From contig CAMDHM010000006.1 of the NCBI GenBank assembly GCA_945898195.1, positions 1 to 64,000 on the forward strand: a DNA stretch of 64,000 nucleotides, read 5' to 3'. This DNA comes from Pseudobacteriovorax antillogorgiicola. Lineage in GTDB: Bacteria > Bdellovibrionota_B > Oligoflexia > Oligoflexales > RGVZ01. Shown piece by piece: positions 1 to 8,519 of this stretch. Position 1 is the stretch's first letter; each line of letters opens with the position of its first letter. The notes beneath the pieces were generated by a model, which made no database searches, was not told where the DNA came from, and saw nothing but the letters and a program-made list of their open reading frames with translations. Made by a program: the position numbers and the translations under genes.

Positions 1-70
1 CTCCTAGCATGTTCCTCGATGTGTTCCCGCCAACGAGTCGATGCCTGGTGTGATGTCGAGTTCATAAAAA

Positions 71-95
71 TCCCCTTCATGATTTATGAAGGGGA
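71..95 (-). terminator. Intrinsic terminator-like hairpin
   Basis: Perfect 10-bp stem (TCCCCTTCAT at 71-80, ATGAAGGGGA at 86-95) with a 5-nt loop. Read on the minus strand the stem is followed by TTTTT (66-70), the arrangement of a rho-independent terminator for minus-strand transcription. No gene is visible between it and the stop at 469, so it may end a long 3' tail of that gene or a small RNA. The rest of 1-345 holds no gene that I can support. Confidence 0.5.
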
Positions 96-345
96 GATCT
101 TGGACGGAAATCAAGCGGCGCGGAAGATGTCGATCATGGAGCGCTTACGTTGATTCATTCTTTTGTGTTATGAATCTGCAGGATCCACGCCACAACGACA
201 TATCGGACATAAGCACCCGTAATTATTGAGTATAGATAAATTTTTTGCGTCGGCTATTTCTACTTAGTGCCCTCAATTTTGACGCTAAAAACTAAAATCG
301 ATCAATGTTTGTCCAGTTTGGCGAAGTCGTCGCGTTTAATAGTTT

Positions 346-450
346 TAAACTGCTCTACATGGCTGCGCCTGACATCAGATGCCATTTCAAGCCATGCCCC
401 TCGGGGTGCTCGCGATTACGGCGCCAGGCGCAGCCATGTAGAGCAGTTTA
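346..450. repeat. 26-bp perfect inverted repeat with 53-nt spacer
   Basis: Left arm 346-371 and right arm 425-450 are exact reverse complements; the core is CTCTACATGGCTGCGCC. Both flanks and the inner spacer stop matching at once. The right arm lies 19 nt beyond the stop codon of the minus-strand gene at 469. It has no following T-run, so it is not a classical terminator. It could be a small palindromic repeat unit (REP/MITE-like) or a structured RNA. No second copy was noticed in the window. Confidence 0.85.
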
Positions 451-468
451 TAAAGGTAAATTGCAAAG

Positions 469-1440
469 TCATTTGCCGTTGGCAACGCCCAAGGGAATCG
501 TCACCAGAGGCCTTAGGAATGCTGAAGATTGTTCCAGCCGCCGAATGACGGGATCGAATTTCGGTCCTGAATCCTCTGGCGTTTTGATAAACTCCTCGTA
601 AATCCCAATCGGATTGAGCACTCCGACAAGCAACGGCGCCAGGGCCCAGGCGCGCCGCAAATTCTTATTTAGTTCTAACTCGGATCCAATATGCACAACT
701 GCGATCTGTATCAGATTGCCTGTGACATTCGTATCGGGTAGCGGAATCTTTTGAATGCTAGCAGCAACCACGCTGGTGAATCTGTTTCGCCATTCAAATG
801 AAAATTCGATTTCGATCGTCGTCCAATCAGACCGCTCCAGTTGCTCTCGCCCGTAATTCGCCTCGGTCATCGAGGTTAACGCCTGCAGGATCATCGCGCG
901 GGCATAGGCATCTGGGCCATCAACTTCAATTTGCCATCTTCGAGCTGAATTCTTTGTAAGGGTCACATGGGCCGAACCCCTACGACGCAGGTGATAAATC
1001 TTCAATGGCACGTCAAGATGTGCGCGTAGCTCAGCGGCAAAATCATCGATTAGCGGCTTGCTACGTGCCGACTCCGTAACATTGAGCACTCCACCACTGC
1101 TGCTGGACCACACGCGACCGCTCGGCGACACAACCATACCCGGCAAAGCCGCCGGCAATAAATCGCCGTAGTTCTTAGGCCTCCTTGAAACGGCTCCCGC
1201 GCCAGTTTCGGTTCGCCGCTCCCGTACCGTTGACGTTGGCGACCGAGCATGATTCAACTTAATGGTGGAACGAACATCCCACTGCAGATCGCTCAGCTTG
1301 ATTGGTACGACCTGGTGTACGTTTAGTTCGTGCCCTTGACGCCAATCCGGCAGGAACAGCCAAACAGTGTGAAGCCCAAATGATCCAATGGCGATCAAAA
1401 GCCAGCGCAATCGTCTACGATTTGGTGCAGTTCGAGTCAT
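469..1440 (-). CDS. Hypothetical membrane-anchored protein, possibly TonB-like
   Basis: About 323 residues from the ATG at 1440; a TTG two codons upstream is an alternative and neither has a clear ribosome binding site. The N-terminus has Arg-rich residues and one membrane segment (about 12-30), then a periplasm-type region. A stretch rich in Ser/Arg follows, with KNYGDLLP, a motif I associate with predicted TonB-like proteins of Bdellovibrio relatives. Around residues 160-200, the run LKIYHLRRRGSAHVTL followed by alternating hydrophobics loosely recalls the TonB C-terminal fold. This family link is a weak inference. Function unknown. It stands alone, with the inverted repeat just past its 3' end. 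Confidence 0.55.
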   Translation of the reverse strand: MTRTAPNRRRLRWLLIAIGSFGLHTVWLFLPDWRQGHELNVHQVVPIKLSDLQWDVRSTIKLNHARSPTSTVRERRTETGAGAVSRRPKNYGDLLPAALPGMVVSPSGRVWSSSSGGVLNVTESARSKPLIDDFAAELRAHLDVPLKIYHLRRRGSAHVTLTKNSARRWQIEVDGPDAYARAMILQALTSMTEANYGREQLERSDWTTIEIEFSFEWRNRFTSVVAASIQKIPLPDTNVTGNLIQIAVVHIGSELELNKNLRRAWALAPLLVGVLNPIGIYEEFIKTPEDSGPKFDPVIRRLEQSSAFLRPLVTIPLGVANGK

Positions 1441-1539
1441 TGGCAAAGTTTAGACTGGTGGAGAATTTACCAACCCGGTGTCGGAAATGGTGGAGAAACA
1501 AACACCTTCCTCCAGAACAGTTCCTCCAATTCTCCTCCG

Positions 1540-1564
1540 ATGTTAGGGATTTCTTCCCTAACAT
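1540..1564. other. Intergenic stem-loop with 10-bp perfect stem
   Basis: ATGTTAGGGA (1540-1549) pairs perfectly with TCCCTAACAT (1555-1564) around a 5-nt loop. It lies in the spacer 1447-1701, which also holds several TCCTCC and GGAGGA motifs on both sides. There is no T-run after the stem on either strand. No gene is supported here; a structured RNA or protein-binding site is possible. Confidence 0.5.
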
Positions 1565-1701
1565 TCTAGTTGCTTAGCATCGACGTTTTTCCTCCAAACC
1601 GGGCATTCCGGCTATTTTTTCGTCTCCAGAAACCTGGTGGAAAAGCGGAGGAAACGAAGATCGCGGAAACACGCTGGAGGAAACTGCTCCGGACCTAGCT
1701 T

Positions 1702-2712
1702 CTAACCCGGGTAGACGTTCTGGTTAGACGCCCGAGCCTTGGCCATAAAATCTGTACCCAATACTCTTTCGGCTGCGAACTGATTGTGACGGCGGCACCG
1801 CAAGGTCAAATTGTCTACCGCGTGTTGGCCGCCGCGGCACCACATCTCGATATGGTCAAGCTCCAACATCGATCGTTCGTCGCATCGACTCCCATCGGGA
1901 TGTCGCCACGTGCACCGGCCTCCATCACGGGGCCAAACAGTATGGCGCGCTGAGGCAGGAACCGCCGGCCGAACGCGCAGGCCGTCCTTCCCTGGGGAAG
2001 CGCGCAACTGCACCTCTGGTGGAGTCCGCTGACCGTCCTTCCCCGAGGAAGGAACCTTGGGCTCAACGGCAGAACTCTGCTCGGCCTCCTTCCCTGGGGA
2101 AGCGACGCCTGACTTCTCCTTGCGCACCGCTGCCCGCTCCGCTTTCCGGAGAGGATCACGCTTTTCGAGCATATCACCAAGCGCCTTGACCAAAACTTCA
2201 GGCAGCGACGGAACATGACCGCCGTGCGATAGCACCTCTCGTGCGCGGTCAAGGACCTCAAGCTGAGACTTTGTTAGCTTCACACGCAGCTCAACCTCTG
2301 GCTCTTTCTCCAAAAGACGACCGTCCGCGGTCACGCGCGACACCAAGCATTCGACGTCGCGCTAGGACTTGTTCTTTATCCCAGCAAGTAGGATATCTGC
2401 ATTCGCCTGTGTGATCTTCGGGGAAATGAGTGCTAAATGAGATACCTGGGTCTCGCCAACTTTCACCATCTCAAGAGCTATGGGAAAGAAGCGAATGACG
2501 CGAGCCGCTTGCGCGCGCTTCCAGTATTGGTTCGGCGTCAAACCGATAAACTCTGCGAATTTTTCAGACGTCATATACATGTTGACCGCGGCGTTGCGTC
2601 TTTCCAGTTCGCCGACCAGCGCGACAGATTCCAGAGTGATTTGACGTTCCTTGGTATGCAGATCTTTCGCCTTTTGTGTCAGCTCTCGAAGTTCTTGACG
2701 GACATCAATCAT
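1702..2712 (-). pseudogene. HNH endonuclease gene with one in-frame stop
   Basis: Two open stretches in the same frame (2712-2365 and 2361-1702) read as one 336-codon gene interrupted by a single TAG at 2362-2364. The N-terminal part has a helical region with LTPNQYWKRAQAARV, typical of predicted HNH proteins of Bdellovibrio relatives. The C-terminal part holds the HNH nuclease domain (RDGGRCTW, then LDHIEMWCRGG and LRCRRHNQ), with the usual metal/catalytic His residues intact. The reading frame, the family order and the joining sequence all continue across the stop, so this is either a recent nonsense mutation, a readthrough gene or a sequencing error. A separate restart is possible (TTG at 2346) but has no clear ribosome binding site. 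Confidence 0.8.
1982..2104 (-). repeat. Three direct repeats of 51 bp inside the HNH gene
   Basis: A 20-bp near-palindrome of the form CTTCCCCAGGGAAGGACGG recurs three times at exact 51-bp spacing (about 1982, 2033 and 2084), encoding a 17-residue period with the cores SPGKE, SSGKD and SPGKD. It forms the linker between the N-terminal helical region and the HNH domain. Length-variable linkers are common, but the near-palindromic DNA core is unusual and may aid expansion or contraction of the repeat. Confidence 0.75.
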
Positions 2713-2948
2713 ATTAGCCCCATCCTTAAATCCTGCGACGGCACATACATAACACGACTTTTTTGCGCGCGTTTTTACAGAACCGAGGGTCCAGAAAAAG
2801 ACTCTCTCTCAATGGAGCAAAATTCTTGGTGTGACGCGTCCGCGGTGCCTGAGTCAGAAAATTTTCAAGAAGCAGCTAGAATCGAAGCAGCGTGGAGATT
2901 TGGAGGTCGGAAAACGCGTCAAGTGATTTCTGCGCGGCAGTCGTATGA

Positions 2949-3431
2949 TTATCTTCCAAGACTAACGCGCAGGTCCTTTAAAACCCGTTCGACTTTGACG
3001 CCGGAAGGAGGCGCAACGAAGACCGTGTCATCGCCTGCAACGGTGCCAATTATTCCGCCCGGTTTCGTCTTGTCGAGATAGTAGGCGACCCTTGCTGCAG
3101 ACCCTGGTTCCGTATGAATCACGATCAACCATCCATTCGTCACAATATCGATGACAAGTTCGCCTGCAGATCCTGATGAGCGACTGACCGCGGGCTCTTG
3201 CGGAAGTTGCCAGACGACCATTCCCGCTGCATCGCGATTCTTGACGGCTCGAAGTCGTTTGAGAGCACGAGAGATATTCGATTGCGTCGCCGCAACTCCA
3301 AGGCGAGATAATTCGTTAGCAATTTCAAGCTGTGTGCCTTGTGCGCCGCGGTACAAAAGATTCCTAAGAGCGGATTCGACAGTCATATGACTTGTTATGG
3401 GTCGATCACGGGACTTGGCTTTGACAACCAT
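2949..3431 (-). CDS. argR: Arginine repressor ArgR
   Basis: About 160 residues, the normal ArgR length. I choose the ATG at 3431 because GGAGGA lies six bases upstream; the frame stays open 24 codons further but without such a site. Residues about 17-75 form the winged-helix DNA-binding domain (YRGAQGTQLEIANELSRLG, then ATQSNISRALKRL). Residues about 90-160 form the oligomerisation and arginine-binding domain, with the hallmark GTVAGDDTVFV. In this family arginine-bound hexamers repress arginine biosynthesis. The gene is divergent from argG, and palindromes in the shared spacer fit autoregulation plus control of argGH. Confidence 0.9.
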   Translation of the reverse strand: MVVKAKSRDRPITSHMTVESALRNLLYRGAQGTQLEIANELSRLGVAATQSNISRALKRLRAVKNRDAAGMVVWQLPQEPAVSRSSGSAGELVIDIVTNGWLIVIHTEPGSAARVAYYLDKTKPGGIIGTVAGDDTVFVAPPSGVKVERVLKDLRVSLGR

Positions 3432-3448
3432 TGCTTCCTCCGGCGTTT

Positions 3449-3481
3449 GCATAAATATGCGCATAAATTTACTAATTATGC
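3449..3481. promoter_or_regulatory. Tandem palindromes, candidate ArgR operator
   Basis: Two adjacent AT-rich palindromes lie between argR and argG: GCATAAATATGC (3449-3460) and a 21-bp imperfect one starting GCATAA and ending TTATGC (3461-3481). ARG boxes in other bacteria are pairs of roughly 18-bp AT-rich palindromes a few bases apart, often overlapping the promoter. Position between divergent argR and argG fits that role. The exact consensus in this lineage is not known to me. Confidence 0.6.
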
Positions 3482-3552
3482 AACGAACTATTGAGAAGCG
3501 CACACTTTGGCTCTAAAAACAGCTGCTGAGATTTAACGGCTAAGGAGTCGCC

Positions 3553-4761
3553 ATGAAAAAAATCATCCTCGCCTACAGCGGCGGCCTAGATACCAGTGTG
3601 ATCCTGAAGTGGCTTAAAGAGGAGCGCGGGTATGACGTTGTCGCGTTTACCGCAAACATCGGACAAAAGGAGTCGGTCCAAGATGTTCGCTCGAAGGCCA
3701 TAGCCCACGGCGCCGTAGACGCCATTGTCACCGATCTACGAGCTGAGTTCGCCGAGTCCTTCGTGTTTCCCATGTTGCGGGCCGCACCAATTTACGAAGG
3801 ATACTATCTGCTGGGAACGAGCATCGCCCGTCCACTCATAGCCAAGCGCCTCGTGACGTTGGCTCGCGAGCACGGAGCAGATTCGATTGCACATGGCGCG
3901 ACTGGCAAAGGCAATGATCAAGTACGCTTCGAATTGAGTGCCTATGCGCTTGATCCCAATATTTCGGTCGTAGCACCGTGGCGCGAGTGGTCATTCAAGG
4001 GTCGAGCCGATCTAGAAGACTATGCCAAAAGTCACAACATTCAGGTACCAACGACTCCGAAAGATCCGTGGAGCTATGATGGTAATCTGCTGCATGCTTC
4101 TTATGAAGGCGGCGTCCTCGAAGACCCGTGGCAAGAGCCGCCTGAGGGCCTTTATCGGCTGACCAACTCGATTCCAAATTCTCCAGACCAACCGGAATAT
4201 GTTGAAATCGAGTTTGCCTGTGGAGACGCAGTGCGCCTTAACGGTACGTCGCTCAATCCGTACGAGATCCTCGACAAATTGAACGACATCGCGGGTCGTC
4301 ATGGTGTTGGTCGGGTTGACATGGTTGAGAATCGGTACGTAGGAATCAAGAGTAGAGGTGTCTACGAAACACCCGGAGGGACGCTTCTCTTGCATGCGCG
4401 TCGCGCGGTCGAAAGCTTAGTTCTAGATCGTGAGGTGCTCCACCAACGAGATATGCTTTCAGTTCAGTACGCCCGGCTTGTCTATAACGGCTACTGGTTT
4501 TCGCCAGAGCGTGAAGCATTACAAGTCTATATCGATCACGTCGCCAAAGGCGTAACCGGCGGCGCTAAGCTCAAACTGAACAAGGGATCCTGTGCAATTG
4601 TAGGGCGTCGCAGCGAAACCAGTTTATACGATAAAAGGCTCGCTACCTTTGAAGCTGAAGATGTTTTCAGACAGGCCGATGCTGAGGGCTTTATTAAGAT
4701 TAATGCTCTTCGCTTGCGGGCCCACGCCTCAAAATCAAGCTGTAAGGGCGGAATCCTATGA
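3553..4761 (+). CDS. argG: Argininosuccinate synthase
   Basis: 402 residues, full length. The enzyme joins citrulline and aspartate using ATP to give argininosuccinate. The N-terminal ATP-pyrophosphatase loop AYSGGLDTS (residues 7-15) and the citrulline/aspartate-binding segment GATGKGNDQVRFE are intact. The start is the ATG at 3553, preceded by AAGGAG. It overlaps argH by 4 bases (ATGA), so the two are translationally coupled. The upstream palindromes suggest repression by the divergent argR product. Confidence 0.96.
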   Translation: MKKIILAYSGGLDTSVILKWLKEERGYDVVAFTANIGQKESVQDVRSKAIAHGAVDAIVTDLRAEFAESFVFPMLRAAPIYEGYYLLGTSIARPLIAKRLVTLAREHGADSIAHGATGKGNDQVRFELSAYALDPNISVVAPWREWSFKGRADLEDYAKSHNIQVPTTPKDPWSYDGNLLHASYEGGVLEDPWQEPPEGLYRLTNSIPNSPDQPEYVEIEFACGDAVRLNGTSLNPYEILDKLNDIAGRHGVGRVDMVENRYVGIKSRGVYETPGGTLLLHARRAVESLVLDREVLHQRDMLSVQYARLVYNGYWFSPEREALQVYIDHVAKGVTGGAKLKLNKGSCAIVGRRSETSLYDKRLATFEAEDVFRQADAEGFIKINALRLRAHASKSSCKGGIL

Positions 4762-6164
4762 GTGATCTTCTTTGGGCAGGTAGAATGTCGGAAAAATTGG
4801 ACGACGAGTTTGCGGTCTTTCAAGGATCTCTAAAATTCGATCGTCGACTAGTGACGCAGGACATCCGAGGGAGCATCGCTCACGCTGAAATGCTTGCCTT
4901 GGAGGGCATTTTGACTGGTGAAGAAGGTCAATTGATCGTTGATGCCCTTAGCACAATTGATCAAGACATTGCGACCAACTCTTCCTCGATACCTGAACAC
5001 TGCGAAGATATTCATTCCGCCGTTGAAACCCTCCTTCGCGGCAAAGTAGGAGATCTGGCCGGGAAGCTGCATACAGCGCGTTCGCGCAACGATCAAGTAG
5101 CGACTGATTTTCGCCTCTTCATAAAAGAGGCCTGTCAGGAACATATCCTGGCCATCAGCTGCTTAAAAAAACAGCTTCTAGCTGAAGCTGAGCGACACTT
5201 GTCGTCTCACAACGGCAAGCCGGCTGTTCTGCCAGGATATACGCACCTGCAGGTAGCCCAGCCGCTGCATCTTTCCCACTGGCTTTTGGCGTATTTTGAA
5301 ATGTTGACTCGCGACGAATCTAGATTTGCCGCAGCAATGGATCGGATGGATGAATGTCCTCTCGGAGCTGCAGCCCTATGTGGGACGAGCTGGCCGATCA
5401 ATCGTACGCAGACCGCTGATCGTCTAGGTTTTTCTAGACCCATGCGAAACAGTGTCGATGCGGTGTCGAGCCGGGATTTTGTAATCGACTATCTGAGCGC
5501 ATGTTCGAACCTTATGGTGAATCTCAGTCGCCTTGCCGAAGACTTGATCATTTACTCGACATCAGAGTTTGGTTTCGTGTCGATGCCAGATTCGTTATCG
5601 ACAGGTAGCTCGATTATGCCTCAAAAGAAGAACCCCGATCTTTGCGAGCTGACGCGGGCAAAATCTGGTCGGCTCTTTGGACATTTGATGGGGACTCTTG
5701 TTGTGCTGAAAGCATTGCCTAGTTCCTACAACAAGGATCTTCAGGAGGATAAAGAGGCAACCTTTGATGCCTACGACACCCTCGGGCCATTGCTTGCTTT
5801 GTGGACTAAACTAGTCCCGAAACTTAAGTGGAATCTCGACGTAATGCATGCCAAGGCTTGTGAGGGATTCTCTTTCGCAACTGACTTGGCCGATGAGCTT
5901 GCGAAGCTTGGCCTCCCCTTTCGAGACGCGCATCGAGTAGTTGGTCAAGTTGTCAGTTATTGTGTTGAGCACAGCAAACGTCTTGATGACCTTGGCTCCG
6001 ATGAGCTGTCGCACTTTCACCCCGCCTTAAATCAGGGGGTCTTGTCGAAGATCACTTTGGATCTGATCATGGAGAGGCGCCAATCTTTTGGGGGATCAAG
6101 TACCGCCTTAATATGCGAAGCGATCCGGCAAGCTCGTTCGCTGCTCGCGGATGCCTCCCCTTGA
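4758..6164 (+). CDS. argH: Argininosuccinate lyase
   Basis: 468 residues. It splits argininosuccinate into arginine and fumarate, the last step of the pathway. The fumarase/aspartase-superfamily signature GSSIMPQKKNP is at about residue 283, with the catalytic serine in its flexible loop, and TARSRNDQVATD provides an earlier substrate-binding block. The start overlaps the argG stop (ATGA) and its own stop overlaps the ATG of the next gene (TGATG), so three genes form one tightly coupled operon. Confidence 0.96.
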   Translation: MSDLLWAGRMSEKLDDEFAVFQGSLKFDRRLVTQDIRGSIAHAEMLALEGILTGEEGQLIVDALSTIDQDIATNSSSIPEHCEDIHSAVETLLRGKVGDLAGKLHTARSRNDQVATDFRLFIKEACQEHILAISCLKKQLLAEAERHLSSHNGKPAVLPGYTHLQVAQPLHLSHWLLAYFEMLTRDESRFAAAMDRMDECPLGAAALCGTSWPINRTQTADRLGFSRPMRNSVDAVSSRDFVIDYLSACSNLMVNLSRLAEDLIIYSTSEFGFVSMPDSLSTGSSIMPQKKNPDLCELTRAKSGRLFGHLMGTLVVLKALPSSYNKDLQEDKEATFDAYDTLGPLLALWTKLVPKLKWNLDVMHAKACEGFSFATDLADELAKLGLPFRDAHRVVGQVVSYCVEHSKRLDDLGSDELSHFHPALNQGVLSKITLDLIMERRQSFGGSSTALICEAIRQARSLLADASP

Positions 6165-6463
6165 TGCTTCCCACCAGCAAGGCATGCAGTCGCTGCGGTC
6201 GTGAAAAATCGATTTCCCAGTTTTACACCAAAGGCTTGCGTCACGATGCCACGTGCAAAGAATGCATCAAGTCCAAGAAGCGAGCCAAGTGTTATAGAGG
6301 TCGGCTCTCACCAGAGATGGAGCGGCTTTTGGAGGTTAAGAAAATCGTCGAGGCTTGGGAACTCGAGCGCCTCGAAATCTTCCACGCTCGGATCAAAGAA
6401 ATTATTGAGCGATGCGAGAACCGTCTGCGTGAGCAAAAGGCCTCGCCAGGCGGTCTCGAGTAA
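6164..6463 (+). CDS. Small zinc-ribbon protein coupled to argH
   Basis: 99 residues, starting at the ATG that overlaps the argH stop. Two CXXC pairs (CSRCGREKS near residue 8 and CKECIK near residue 30) form a predicted zinc ribbon of the kind seen in small HNH-associated or phage-type proteins. The second half is a charged helix (SPEMERLLEVKKIVEAWELERLE onward) suggestive of a coiled coil. No nuclease His/Asn residues are evident. Function is unknown; translational coupling suggests co-expression with arginine genes. Confidence 0.7.
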   Translation: MLPTSKACSRCGREKSISQFYTKGLRHDATCKECIKSKKRAKCYRGRLSPEMERLLEVKKIVEAWELERLEIFHARIKEIIERCENRLREQKASPGGLE

Positions 6464-6483
6464 GGCGTTCGCGTGCCGCGAGC

Positions 6484-6559
6484 CCGACAAACGTGTCGGA
6501 ACTCCGACCTCGACTTGATAACAGGCCACCCACCACCGTATCCTCCACTCGCGTGGAGG
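6484..6559. other. Two stem-loops in the argH operon/tRNA spacer
   Basis: CCGACA/TGTCGG (6484-6489 with 6494-6499) and CCTCCAC/GTGGAGG around a TCGC tetraloop (6542-6548 with 6553-6559). Neither is followed by a T-run. They lie downstream of the plus-strand operon and downstream of the minus-strand tRNA genes, so they may aid 3' end formation from either side. Confidence 0.4.
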
Positions 6560-6674
6560 AATATCGAACTTTCGAGCACTTCTTACCGACGTTGCTTAGC
6601 TTGCTGAGATGACTGGGAGATTCTGTTCGATGAGGCGGGATTCAAACCATTACCTTTATCGAACTTCGGAAAAC

Positions 6675-6751
6675 TGGTGGGGATACACAGACTCGAACTG
6701 TGGACCTCTGCAATGTGAATGCAGCGCTCTAACCAACTGAGCTATATCCCC
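6675..6751 (-). tRNA. tRNA-Val (CAC)
   Basis: 77 nt with encoded CCA. The acceptor stem GGGGATA/TATCCCC, D-loop AGCTCAGTTGGTTAGAGC, anticodon stem-loop CTGCA-TTCACAT-TGCAG (anticodon CAC, reads GUG) and T-loop GTTCGAGTC are all canonical. It lies 9 nt downstream of the second tRNA-Val gene on the same strand. Confidence 0.95.
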
Positions 6752-6760
6752 GGAGTCAGG

Positions 6761-6837
6761 TGGTGGGGGCACACGGATTCGAACCGCGGACATCCTGCTT
6801 GTAAGGCAGGCGCTCTAACCAGCTGAGCTATGCCCCC
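6761..6837 (-). tRNA. tRNA-Val (TAC)
   Basis: 77 nt with encoded CCA. The acceptor stem GGGGGCA/TGCCCCC, D-arm AGCTCAGCTGGTTAGAGC, anticodon loop CTTACAA (anticodon TAC, reads GUA) and T-loop GTTCGAATC are canonical. It is the upstream member of a tandem valine tRNA pair with different anticodons, probably co-transcribed. Confidence 0.95.
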
Positions 6838-6887
6838 ACATACGGAAACTTGAGCTTGCAGGTTGTAAACTGCTGGCCATTAGAGTG

Positions 6888-8483
6888 TCAATTCAAATGG
6901 TAATGGACCAGTCCTGAGTCACTATAAATCAGCTTTTTTCGGGGAACAGACCGTAACCATTCGCAAAACCGTTGAAAACCATCATAATCATGAAACGGCA
7001 CCCCCCGGGCTGCCCAATCGTCAGTGGCATCGGGACGCACTTCACTGCAGGACTTTAGCTGGTCCAAATCAAACATCGTCAGGACGTCTGTCGCACGTTT
7101 ATAGTCTGGCGGCGCCAAGGGCGCTGGATTGCCGATAAACCCCAAAATCACCCTCACATCGCGCCACTCGTGGAAGGCCGGCTGAAGGTTGCCGTCCACC
7201 AATAGGTAGGCATTGGATGCGATGCCCTTGCGGGCCACAGCCAGATCAATCGGCAAAGCCTTCGCTGATTTGGAGAAGGCTGGAACCACACTGCGAACAA
7301 AAAGCGGACCCTGAAGGATGACACCAGCAGCGATGCTCGCAATCATCAATAGACGGCTAAGGCGGTGGCGCCAGCCCGTTAATAGCACCATGTTGTCGGT
7401 CAGGATCACGGCAAAAAAGGGTGCGAATGCCAACGGATAAATTGCCGTCGGCGACTGGATTTGGACGAAGCGCGCCAAAACCACAATTGCTAATCCAGGC
7501 ATGGCCAGCCATACGGCCCACGTCGGACGAAAAATGACCGCAAAGAAACCTGCCGCGAAAAGCAGTTCAAGGATGGCTGACCAGTTGGCTTGCATTAGAG
7601 CCGTTAACTTAAAATCAAGATAGTTGAGCCCGTAATAGCCATCATGCTGGGAATGTGCCGGCATCCAGCGAAGGAATAACCAAAGAAAAAACCCGAGCTG
7701 GAGCGCCCCCCAAATTCCTACGAATAAAGCTTTTCTTCGTTGAACCAGCCAATTCAGGCGCAATGCCAAAAGCAATGCAGCCCAAGCATTGATGATCCAA
7801 AAAACTTCCTTGCAGGATCCTGCCCATATTTGCGCCAGAACAAAAACAATCACCGAACCGACACCAAATTGCAGGCCACCAGCCCAAACCCGATCTTCTC
7901 GAGGCGGGAAAAGCAGCGTACCCGCCCCTTTATCCGACAACGAATTCAAAACCACACCCTGAAGAATGAAGGCAGGAACCGCCAAAACATCGGGCGCGAA
8001 ACCAAAATACAGCCGAGCCGCGAAGGCCGGGAACAAACACATGAAGATTGGGCCAACCGCATCGGATCTGAAACCTGCCCGACGTTGGCCGGGAGCCACA
8101 GCGCCACGCAGCGCAGCGGATCGCATTCCAAGGATAACGGCCCCTGCGCCAAGCGACAGCCACGAAATAAAAAATAAAATTTCGGTCGAAGGAAAAATCG
8201 AATAAAGCGGGATTAAGAGCGCAACAATTGGCTGAAAGTGATGGGCAAGAAAATTGGTCTCCCCAGTAATGGAGCTGGGCCAAACCAATAGACCAGACCA
8301 ACCGGAAACCACCCACGCCGCCTTCAACTCCGCCAGTATCTGTAGATATATTCCGCTGTCAAAAGCGTGGATCAGCTCGCGGGATGAACGTAACATTCCT
8401 AACGCGAGGAGTCCTGCGCTTAGCGCAACATAGATCAGGAGGCTCCGACCCGCGGCTTCAAAACCAGTCACGAGGCGCTTCAC
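6888..8483 (-). CDS. DUF2079-family polytopic membrane protein
   Basis: 531 residues starting with GTG at 8483 behind GGAGTGACCT. About ten or more membrane segments are spread along the protein. The N-terminal block with FDSGIYLQIL and the following HHFQPIVALLIPLYSIFP match the DUF2079 pattern (an acidic loop after the first membrane segment, then a His-rich loop before a PLY motif). Family members resemble GT-C type glycosyltransferases but have no assigned substrate. The gene follows the MotB/lipoprotein genes on the same strand, with 36 bp between, so it may be at the end of that transcription unit. Confidence 0.8.
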   Translation of the reverse strand: MKRLVTGFEAAGRSLLIYVALSAGLLALGMLRSSRELIHAFDSGIYLQILAELKAAWVVSGWSGLLVWPSSITGETNFLAHHFQPIVALLIPLYSIFPSTEILFFISWLSLGAGAVILGMRSAALRGAVAPGQRRAGFRSDAVGPIFMCLFPAFAARLYFGFAPDVLAVPAFILQGVVLNSLSDKGAGTLLFPPREDRVWAGGLQFGVGSVIVFVLAQIWAGSCKEVFWIINAWAALLLALRLNWLVQRRKALFVGIWGALQLGFFLWLFLRWMPAHSQHDGYYGLNYLDFKLTALMQANWSAILELLFAAGFFAVIFRPTWAVWLAMPGLAIVVLARFVQIQSPTAIYPLAFAPFFAVILTDNMVLLTGWRHRLSRLLMIASIAAGVILQGPLFVRSVVPAFSKSAKALPIDLAVARKGIASNAYLLVDGNLQPAFHEWRDVRVILGFIGNPAPLAPPDYKRATDVLTMFDLDQLKSCSEVRPDATDDWAARGVPFHDYDGFQRFCEWLRSVPRKKLIYSDSGLVHYHLN

Positions 8484-8519
8484 AGGTCACTCCACGTTAG
8501 CAGAAAATAGGATTCTAAA

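Noticed and set aside
267-601. Two plus-strand open frames across the inverted repeat
   Set aside because: They overlap the 3' end of the minus-strand gene, have no ribosome site and no recognisable protein features.
2437-3081. Plus-strand open frame of 214 codons over the HNH start and argR end
   Set aside because: Composition is unlike a real protein and it runs antisense to two better supported genes.
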